Assembly: GCA_039679805.1 (NCBI GenBank)
Contig: JBDKUD010000015.1
Location: 1 to 6,115, forward strand
Source: JBDKUD01 sp039679805
GTDB taxonomy: Bacteria; Bacillota; Syntrophomonadia; Syntrophomonadales; Syntrophomonadaceae
Length of the DNA stretch: 6,115 nt
Direction of reading: 5' to 3'
The position numbers were made by a program, and so were the translations under genes. Positions 1 to 4,867 of the stretch are shown piece after piece (position 1 is the first letter of the stretch; each line of letters opens with the position of its first letter). The notes under the pieces are model-generated. The model searched no databases. It had not been told where the DNA came from and was given only the letters and a program-made list of their open reading frames with translations.

Positions 1-767
1 GTCTTGATCCGCAAAAGATGAGAGATGCTATTAAATCTAATACCCGTCTGATATGTATGCTGCATGCTTCCAATGTTATCGGAACTGTTATGCCGATAGG
101 CGAAATTGGGAAAATTGCACGGGAAAACCATATTCTTTTTATGGTTGACACTGCTCAGACCGCCGGGATATTATCCGTAGACGTTGTAAGGGATAATATT
201 GATATCTTAACCTTCACTGGTCATAAAGGATTAATGGGACCTCAGGGTACCGGGGGAATCTATGTTGGGCCAGAGTTAATCATCAAACCGTTAAAAGAGG
301 GTGGCACCGGCTCTCTATCCGAGTTCCTGGAACAACCGCAGGTAATGCCGGATCTTCTGGAGAGTGGAACACCGAACACTCCGGGAATAGCTGGTTTGCT
401 AGCCGGGGTTGAATTTATTGCCGCCACCGGTCAGGAAACCATAAGAAGCCGCGAATGTAACCTCACTGATCAACTTGTTCGGGGATTAAAGGAAATTAAG
501 GGCGTTACTGTATACGGACCGGGGGATAGTAAACAACAGACAGCCGTAGTGGCTTTTAATATCGAAGGCGTTGATTGCGGTGATGTCTGTATGAGACTGG
601 ACTATGAATACGGAATCGTTACCCGCTCAGGATTGCATTGTGCTCCGCTGGCCCATCAGACCATGGGAACACTCGAGCTGGGGGCATGTCGTTTGAGTCC
701 AGGCTTTTTTACAACCGATGACGAGATAGATAAGGTGTTGAAAGCTATTTACAATATCGCTAAGTGA
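1..767 (+). CDS. Cysteine desulfurase family protein (class V aminotransferase), N-terminus cut off by window edge
   Basis: This is a PLP-dependent enzyme expected to remove sulfur (or selenium) from cysteine or selenocysteine, giving alanine and a protein-bound persulfide for cytoplasmic sulfur or selenium transfer. The reading frame is open from base 3, ahead of the first visible ATG at base 18, so the gene starts outside the window. About 254 residues are seen, against roughly 380 for the family, so about a third is missing. Numbered from the ATG at 18, visible motifs are the cofactor-binding VDTAQTAG (residues 43-50), the Schiff-base lysine K70 in TGHKGLMGPQG (bases 225-227), ESGTPNTPG (115-123), and the catalytic cysteine C208 in RSGLHCAPLAH (bases 639-641). 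The RSGLHCAPLAH form resembles the EF2568-like subfamily (TIGR01977) rather than housekeeping IscS; members of that group often sit near selenium-related genes, but none is visible here. It converges on the permease gene. The family is certain; the physiological acceptor is not. Confidence 0.93.
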   Translation, partial: LDPQKMRDAIKSNTRLICMLHASNVIGTVMPIGEIGKIARENHILFMVDTAQTAGILSVDVVRDNIDILTFTGHKGLMGPQGTGGIYVGPELIIKPLKEGGTGSLSEFLEQPQVMPDLLESGTPNTPGIAGLLAGVEFIAATGQETIRSRECNLTDQLVRGLKEIKGVTVYGPGDSKQQTAVVAFNIEGVDCGDVCMRLDYEYGIVTRSGLHCAPLAHQTMGTLELGACRLSPGFFTTDDEIDKVLKAIYNIAK

Positions 768-771
768 GGCG

Positions 772-807
772 AAGGGGACGCAATCAAGGGGACGGTTCTA
801 TTGATCG
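772..807. repeat. Degenerate GGGGACG-type intergenic repeat (REP-like remnant)
   Basis: The 9-mer AAGGGGACG occurs at 772-780 and again at 786-794, a 14-base period. The second copy continues into GGTTCTA and is bracketed by CAATCAA (781-787) and TTGATCG (801-807), which can pair with a single A-C mismatch. From memory, GGGGACGGTTCT-type sequences recur between genes in many Clostridia and other bacteria, often near REP-associated Y1 transposases. I could not verify that here. No transposase is present, so if this is such an element it is a non-coding remnant. The copy is short, and chance similarity is possible. Confidence 0.4.
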
Positions 808-818
808 TCTTAGGACGA
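805..818. terminator. Small hairpin in the convergent gap, possible weak bidirectional terminator
   Basis: A perfect 5-bp stem, TCGTC (805-809) and GACGA (814-818), closes a TTAG loop midway between two converging stop codons (767 and 824). This is where a shared terminator would be expected. The stem is short, and neither side has a strong uninterrupted T-run: on the plus strand it is followed only by GTAATTTAAT. It would be a poor intrinsic terminator, and Rho or overlapping transcription may be used instead. Confidence 0.25.
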
Positions 819-823
819 GTAAT

Positions 824-1645
824 TTAATAAAAAGCCATAATCAAGATGCGTAATCCTACTATTCCAAGAGTAACGGCAAGAAGCCGCATGATACTTTTAT
901 CCCTGAACCGGGTCGAAAGCTTGGCGCCAAATTGTGCTCCTAATATTACCCCTATGGAGAGGGTAATTATCAGGGCAACCCCAGCTAGAACCTGGCTTGA
1001 CGCTATATGTACTACAGTGCCGGTAAGAGACGTAACTACCAGCACAAAATGGGACGTGGCAGTAGCGATATGGGTTGGAAAGTTCAGAATATGGACGAGA
1101 ACGGGAACATGTATTATCCCTCCGCCGATACCCAGCAAACTTGATATATAACCGATTAGAAAGCTTAATAATATTCCAATATAAGAGTTATAAGAAAAGC
1201 TATACCTTGTACCCTGACTGTCAATTATGGTTGAAGTTGTGTAGTAATCTGGATATTCCTGACTTCGACTTCTTGACTTTTCCGGTCTTATCATAAGAAA
1301 AATTGCTGCTGCTATCATTAACAGCCCAAAAGAACCTTCAAACAATTGACGGGGAATGTAATGTGTGGTTAAGGCTCCCAAAATTGCACCGGGAACCGTA
1401 GCCAGAGCAAAACGTAAACCCGATTTATAATCAATTCGTTTCATGCGAGCGTATGCCGCAGAGCCTGATAAAGAATTAAAAAAGACTACTGCCAAAGAAA
1501 TGCCGGTAATTGCTTCCGGACTTTTATCGGGATAGAGCAAAAGCAAAACTGGAACCAAGATAACTCCTCCTCCTACCCCAATGAGAGTACCAAAAATGCC
1601 AACAGCAAACCCCAGCGGAATCAGCCATAGATACTGCCCAAGCAT
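824..1645 (-). CDS. TauE/SafE family (sulfite/organosulfonate-type) membrane permease
   Basis: This is an integral membrane protein of the TauE/SafE (formerly DUF81) family, whose members are proposed or shown to move sulfite, sulfoacetate or related small anions across the inner membrane. The chosen start (ATG at 1645, MLGQYLWLIPLG) gives 273 residues, a normal family length. It has two homologous halves, each opening with the glycine-rich signature: GTLIGVGGGVILVP (about 19-32) and SSLLGIGGGIIHVP (about 168-181). About eight hydrophobic segments are seen (near 6-38, 46-64, 78-94, 104-119, 154-176, 192-215, 219-243, 253-272). A polar loop (about 120-151, rich in Arg, Ser and Tyr) separates the halves. 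An in-frame TTG at 1672 would add nine residues, but the ATG has GGAGG six bases upstream, so it is preferred. The gene lies downstream of pflA on the same strand, 108 bases away, and may be the last gene of that transcript. The substrate cannot be told from sequence. Confidence 0.9.
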   Translation of the reverse strand: MLGQYLWLIPLGFAVGIFGTLIGVGGGVILVPVLLLLYPDKSPEAITGISLAVVFFNSLSGSAAYARMKRIDYKSGLRFALATVPGAILGALTTHYIPRQLFEGSFGLLMIAAAIFLMIRPEKSRSRSQEYPDYYTTSTIIDSQGTRYSFSYNSYIGILLSFLIGYISSLLGIGGGIIHVPVLVHILNFPTHIATATSHFVLVVTSLTGTVVHIASSQVLAGVALIITLSIGVILGAQFGAKLSTRFRDKSIMRLLAVTLGIVGLRILIMAFY

Positions 1646-1651
1646 ATGTTG

Positions 1652-1656
1652 CCTCC
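1652..1656 (-). promoter_or_regulatory. Ribosome binding site that decides the permease start
   Basis: On the minus strand GGAGG is followed by CAACAT and then ATG (1645-1643), an ideal six-base spacing. It lies inside the nine-residue extension that the upstream TTG (1672) would give. The region just before that TTG has only a weak AGAG. This supports the shorter 273-residue protein. Confidence 0.7.
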
Positions 1657-1668
1657 AATTTACTGGTT

Positions 1669-1731
1669 TCAATAAACTCTATTGTGACCATTTCCCAATA
1701 CAAATTCAAGCTGAAGATTAGTATCTGGCAT
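1669..1731 (-). other. Possible 20-codon leader ORF ahead of the permease gene
   Basis: In the 108-base pflA-permease gap an ATG at 1731 opens a 20-residue frame, MPDTNLQLEFVLGNGHNRVY, ending in TGA at 1671-1669. It is preceded by AG-rich sequence (GAGGAG at 1740-1735, three bases before the ATG, with GAGGC further upstream). Its stop overlaps by two bases the alternative TTG start of the permease (1672-1670), and the real ATG is 23 bases beyond. It could be a leader peptide or a translational coupler, or a chance ORF. I recognise no homology in the peptide. Confidence 0.2.
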
Positions 1732-1753
1732 AAGCTCCTCGCCTCACTATTAA

Positions 1754-2497
1754 TCAATCCGGAATAAACACAGGTTTACCACTGATACGTTCGACAGTTT
1801 CTTTTAGTTTCTGCATTAGGCGGGGGGCAGGTGGTTCAGTTTGTTCTAATTTATATTCCAGCCCGAGTATCTCCCATTTATGCTTTCCCAGGGAATGGTA
1901 GGGTAAAAGGTCGATTCTTTCTACACTATCCAGCCGGGATACGAAATTCGCCATATTGGCTATATCCTCATCTTCCGAGGTTAATCCCGGAACAACCACA
2001 TATCTTATCCAGATGGGCACCCGTTTTTGGTTAATGAGCCGGAGATTTTCCAGGTTAAGCTTGTTGCTGGCACCGGTAATAAGTGTACTCTTTTCGTCAT
2101 CCATGTGTTTTATATCGGCCAGAAAAAGATTAGTATAAGGAAGTACTTCTAAAACTATACAGGAAGAAACATACAGGGAAGTATCGATAGCTGTGTGAAT
2201 TCCTGTTTCCATACATTTTTGCAGCAATTTCAATACAAATTCATGCTGTAACAAGGGCTCACCCCCGGAAAACGTAACTCCCCCTCCAGATGCATCATAA
2301 TAGGGACGTCCACGATTTATGATTTTCATTATTTCTTCAGTTGAATATTCCCGTGCTGAAGCAGCCTGGCAATCCCAGGTATCAGGATTATGGCAATACT
2401 GGCACCGCAAAGCACAACCTTGCATAAAAACCACTGTTCGTATACCGGGCCCGTCCAGGGTGCCAAAGGTTTCAATTGAATGGATCTTTCCCGTCAT
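1754..2497 (-). CDS. pflA: Pyruvate formate-lyase activating enzyme (radical SAM)
   Basis: This cytoplasmic radical SAM enzyme uses a [4Fe-4S] cluster and S-adenosylmethionine to abstract a hydrogen from the C-terminal glycine of PFL, making the stable glycyl radical needed for catalysis. The 247 residues match the usual length of about 246. The cluster-binding CxxxCxxC is C28, C32 and C35 in GCALRCQYCHNP. The SAM-contacting GGE motif is at 78-80 in GVTFSGGEPLLQ. Other hallmarks shared with E. coli PflA are the N-terminal SIETFGTLDGPGIR, WIRYVVVPG (163-171) and the C-terminal LLPYHSLGKHKW (197-208). There is no extra ferredoxin-like insert with additional cysteine clusters, which separates it from activases of other glycyl radical enzymes. 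The ATG at 2497 follows the pflB stop by three bases, and its ribosome binding site is inside pflB, so expression is coupled to its substrate enzyme. Confidence 0.96.
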   Translation of the reverse strand: MTGKIHSIETFGTLDGPGIRTVVFMQGCALRCQYCHNPDTWDCQAASAREYSTEEIMKIINRGRPYYDASGGGVTFSGGEPLLQHEFVLKLLQKCMETGIHTAIDTSLYVSSCIVLEVLPYTNLFLADIKHMDDEKSTLITGASNKLNLENLRLINQKRVPIWIRYVVVPGLTSEDEDIANMANFVSRLDSVERIDLLPYHSLGKHKWEILGLEYKLEQTEPPAPRLMQKLKETVERISGKPVFIPD

Positions 2498-2500
2498 AGC

Positions 2501-4726
2501 CTATATCCTTTGAAAAAAGGTGCGGGCTATTATTTCTTCCTGCAATTCACGGCTAAGCTTGGTGAAATGAACAGCATATCCTGATACACGGATAGTAAGG
2601 TCAGGGTATTTTTCTGGATGGTCCATAGCCTCTTTAAGAGTTTCCAAACTTACCACGTTCACGTTAATATGATGAGCATCTTGCTTAAAATAGCCAGTTA
2701 AAAGAGCTACCAGGTTATTAATCTGCTCAGCTTTGGTTTTCCCTAGAGCTCCGGGTATCGCAGAAAACGTGAAAGATATGCCATCACGGGCATGGCTATA
2801 TGGTATTTTGGCTAGTGAGTTTAATGCTGCTATAGCTCCATGTTGTTCCCGGCCGTGCAGTGGATTAGCTCCTGGCGCCAAAGGCTCTCCCAGGTGTCTG
2901 CCATCAGGAGTTGAGCCAGTATGCTTGCCGTACATGACATTAGAGGTAATAGTAAGTACTGATAACGTATGCAGGGCATTTTGATAAGTGGGATATTTTT
3001 TAAGTTTACGGGAAAAAATTGTTACCAGTTCAGCGGAAATAGAATCAACCCGGTCATCATCATTACCGAATTTAGGAAAATCACCTTCTACCACAAAATC
3101 AGTTATAATCCCGCGTTCATCTTTAACTGGTTTGACCTGGGCATATTTTATGGCGCTAAGTGAATCTGCTACTACGGAAAGACCAGCAATACCAAAGGCC
3201 ATGTAATAACCCGGAGCAGTATCATGAAGAGCCATTAATAAACTTTCATAAGCATATTTGTCATGCATATAATGAATCACATTCATGGTATTAACGTATA
3301 ATCCGGCCAGCCAGTTCATTTGTGCCAGCAACCTGCGCCATACATCGTCAAATTCCAAATAAGGTTTATAATACACCGGCATTTCCAGACCAACCTGTTC
3401 TCCGGTCATCTCATCCTTACCCCCGTTTAGAGCATAAAGCAGCAGTTTGGCCAGGTTACATCGCGCTCCGAAAAGCTGGGCTTCCTTGCCCATTTTCATA
3501 GCAGAAACACAGCAGGCGATAGCATAATCATCCCCGTAATATTTACGCATAATATCATCACTCTCATACTGAATGGCATTAGTTTTAATGGACATTTCAG
3601 CACAAAATTCCATAAATGGCCGGGGAAGATGTTCAGACCATAATACGGTCATATTTGGTTCCGGGGCCGGTCCCAGGTTATTAAGGGTATTAAGAAATCG
3701 GAAGCTGTTCTTGGTAATCAAGGGACGGCTATCGATTTCCATTCCGCCAATAGACTCGGTTACCCAAGTGGGGTCACCAGCAAAAAGATCGTTGTATTCA
3801 GGGGTTCTCAGGTGTCTAACCATCCTGAATTTTATTACCAGATGGTCCATTAGTTCCTGGGCTTCAGCTTCATTCAGCAGTTCCGCAAGTAAATCTCGCT
3901 CAATAAAAATATCCAGGAAAGTTGAAACCCTACCCAGGCTCATAGCAGCTCCGTTCTGCTGCTTAACTGCAGCCAGGTATCCGAAATAAAGCCATTGTAC
4001 TGCCTCACGGGCATTACCGGCCGGTTTTGATATGTCATAACCATAGGAAGAGGCCATTTTCTTAAGATCATGGAGAGCTTGAATTTGATCGAATATTTCT
4101 TCGCGCAGCTTAATATTATAATTGTTCATTTCCGAATTGATCAATCCCCGGTCGCGTTCTTTCTCTCTTAACAAAAAATCAACACCATAAAGAGGTACGC
4201 GACGGTAATCACCTATTATTCGGCCTCGACCATAAGAGTCAGGCAGCCCGGTTATGATACCTACACGTCGAGCCAGTTTCATCTCAGGAGTATAAACTGC
4301 AAAAACACCATCATTATGGGTACGCCGGTGGAGTCTGAAGAACTCAACCATCTTAGGATCAGGTTTATAACCATACGCCTCACAAGCACTAATAGCTGTC
4401 CTTAGTCCACCATAAACATTTATAGCTCTCTTTAAGGGGGTATCAGTCTGCAGTCCTACTACCTTTTCAAGATCTCGATCAATATAACCAGGGGGATGAC
4501 TGGTTATCGTAATTGGCGTATCAGGGTCAACTGTCAGAACTCCGCCATTTTTTCGTTCCTGTTCCAACAACTCTTGACATTTGGACCATAATTTCTTGGT
4601 ATTTTCAGTAGGCCCGGCCAAAAAACCGGCATTTCCATCGTAAGGTGTATAATTTTTCTCAATAAAGTCTCGTATATCTATCTCCTGCATCCATTTACCC
4701 GGCCTAAATCCATTCCATTCATGCAT
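2501..4726 (-). CDS. pflB: Pyruvate formate-lyase (formate acetyltransferase)
   Basis: This cytoplasmic glycyl radical enzyme converts pyruvate and CoA to acetyl-CoA and formate, the anaerobic, oxygen-sensitive alternative to pyruvate dehydrogenase. The 741 residues compare with about 760 in E. coli. The diagnostic adjacent catalytic cysteines are C405-C406 in YAIACCVSAM (bases 3509-3514). The radical glycine is G716 in RVSGYAVHF (bases 2579-2581). Further residues matching the E. coli pyruvate site are W321 in PTWVTESIGG, R422 in FGARCNLAK and the GRGRIIGDYRR block (166-176). The double cysteine and near-identical glycyl loop argue for PFL rather than glycerol dehydratase, choline lyase or isethionate sulfite-lyase, which carry one active-site cysteine. 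A 2-ketobutyrate formate-lyase (TdcE-like) role cannot be excluded from sequence. The ATG at 4726 follows an AAAGGTGG site at seven-base spacing. It is first in a minus-strand unit with pflA and probably the permease; no focA formate channel is seen. Confidence 0.97.
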   Translation of the reverse strand: MHEWNGFRPGKWMQEIDIRDFIEKNYTPYDGNAGFLAGPTENTKKLWSKCQELLEQERKNGGVLTVDPDTPITITSHPPGYIDRDLEKVVGLQTDTPLKRAINVYGGLRTAISACEAYGYKPDPKMVEFFRLHRRTHNDGVFAVYTPEMKLARRVGIITGLPDSYGRGRIIGDYRRVPLYGVDFLLREKERDRGLINSEMNNYNIKLREEIFDQIQALHDLKKMASSYGYDISKPAGNAREAVQWLYFGYLAAVKQQNGAAMSLGRVSTFLDIFIERDLLAELLNEAEAQELMDHLVIKFRMVRHLRTPEYNDLFAGDPTWVTESIGGMEIDSRPLITKNSFRFLNTLNNLGPAPEPNMTVLWSEHLPRPFMEFCAEMSIKTNAIQYESDDIMRKYYGDDYAIACCVSAMKMGKEAQLFGARCNLAKLLLYALNGGKDEMTGEQVGLEMPVYYKPYLEFDDVWRRLLAQMNWLAGLYVNTMNVIHYMHDKYAYESLLMALHDTAPGYYMAFGIAGLSVVADSLSAIKYAQVKPVKDERGIITDFVVEGDFPKFGNDDDRVDSISAELVTIFSRKLKKYPTYQNALHTLSVLTITSNVMYGKHTGSTPDGRHLGEPLAPGANPLHGREQHGAIAALNSLAKIPYSHARDGISFTFSAIPGALGKTKAEQINNLVALLTGYFKQDAHHINVNVVSLETLKEAMDHPEKYPDLTIRVSGYAVHFTKLSRELQEEIIARTFFQRI
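2506..2511 (-). promoter_or_regulatory. pflA ribosome binding site embedded in the end of pflB
   Basis: On the minus strand AAAGGA lies eight bases before the pflA ATG (2497) and overlaps the last codons of pflB (the Gln-Arg-Ile-stop region). Terminating ribosomes on pflB would therefore sit directly over it, which favours translational coupling of lyase and activase. Confidence 0.65.
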
Positions 4727-4733
4727 TGTGATT

Positions 4734-4741
4734 CCACCTTT
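4734..4741 (-). promoter_or_regulatory. pflB ribosome binding site
   Basis: AAAGGTGG on the minus strand lies seven bases before the pflB ATG at 4726, a strong Shine-Dalgarno match with good spacing. It supports this start, whose product (MHEWNGFRPGKW) begins where PFL proteins normally begin. Confidence 0.75.
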
Positions 4742-4783
4742 ATAGCTGAATTTATTTTATTTTTAGCATTTGGGTGGAAAAAT

Positions 4784-4796
4784 AAACTTTAAGTTT
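4784..4796. repeat. Perfect 13-base palindrome AAACTT-T-AAGTTT
   Basis: Six-base arms AAACTT and AAGTTT flank a single T. Symmetry ends there (T at 4783 does not match G at 4797). It lies about 58 bases upstream of the pflB ATG and could be an operator in the pflB leader or promoter, but I cannot match it to a known regulator. Confidence 0.35.
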
Positions 4797-4818
4797 GCCC
4801 GGATGACCGCATTAAAAT

Positions 4819-4834
4819 AAAATGTTATCATTTT
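4819..4834. repeat. Perfect inverted repeat AAAATG-TTAT-CATTTT, candidate operator
   Basis: Six-base arms AAAATG and CATTTT flank TTAT, midway between the divergent genes (about 93 bases from the pflB ATG and 33 from the ABC-F ATG). It overlaps the weak pflB -10-like box and sits in the spacer of the weak ABC-F promoter candidate, so a bound protein could affect both. The core loosely resembles Fur-type AATGATnATCATT sequences, but that likeness is too weak to name a regulator. Confidence 0.4.
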
Positions 4835-4867
4835 GTATAGCATTTAGAATTCAAGGTTGGTGTATTG

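Larger units (their letters stand above)
4727..4867. promoter_or_regulatory. Divergent regulatory region between pflB and the ABC-F gene
   Basis: This 141-base, AT-rich interval must hold the start signals for both divergent genes, unless the ABC-F gene is read from elsewhere. It contains a 16-base inverted repeat (4819-4834), a 13-base palindrome (4784-4796) and the 8-mer TAGCATTT twice in direct orientation (4764-4771 and 4838-4845). Possible but weak promoter boxes are TTGAAT (4854-4849) with GATAAC (4829-4824) toward pflB, a 19-base spacer, and TTAAAA (4812-4817) with TATAGC (4836-4841) toward ABC-F, an 18-base spacer. Neither is convincing. No clear FNR (TTGAT-N4-ATCAA) or Rex-type site was found by eye. 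Confidence 0.5.

Noticed and set aside
846..1151. A 101-residue plus-strand open frame opposite the permease gene.
   Set aside because: It is antisense to conserved transmembrane segments, including the GIGGG motif, and has no recognisable domain.
1680..1700. A TATTG/CAATA hairpin in the permease leader as a riboswitch or attenuator.
   Set aside because: The stem is only five A/T-rich base pairs around an 11-base loop, with no T-run and no alternative pairing evident, so it is not distinguishable from chance.
1524..1757. A 77-residue minus-strand frame starting just inside pflA and running into the permease gene in another frame.
   Set aside because: Most of its length is an out-of-frame reading of the permease N-terminus, and it resembles no protein I know. 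The permease frame has the family motifs and a proper ribosome binding site.
3573..3989. A 138-residue plus-strand open frame opposite pflB.
   Set aside because: It lies fully antisense inside a strongly conserved gene, has no recognisable domain, and its composition is what a PFL antisense frame would give.
2501..4726. A sulfonate-degrading glycyl radical enzyme (isethionate sulfite-lyase type), suggested by the nearby TauE/SafE sulfite-type permease.
   Set aside because: The protein has the adjacent Cys405-Cys406 pair and a glycyl loop and pyruvate-site residues nearly identical to E. coli PFL; sulfite-lyases have a single active-site cysteine. The activase also lacks the extra ferredoxin-like cluster insert typical of that group.
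4727..4867. An FNR, Rex or CcpA (cre) site controlling pflB.
   Set aside because: I looked on both strands for TTGAT-N4-ATCAA, TTGTTAA/TTAACAA-like and TGWNANCGNTNWCA patterns and found no acceptable match; naming a regulator would be guesswork.
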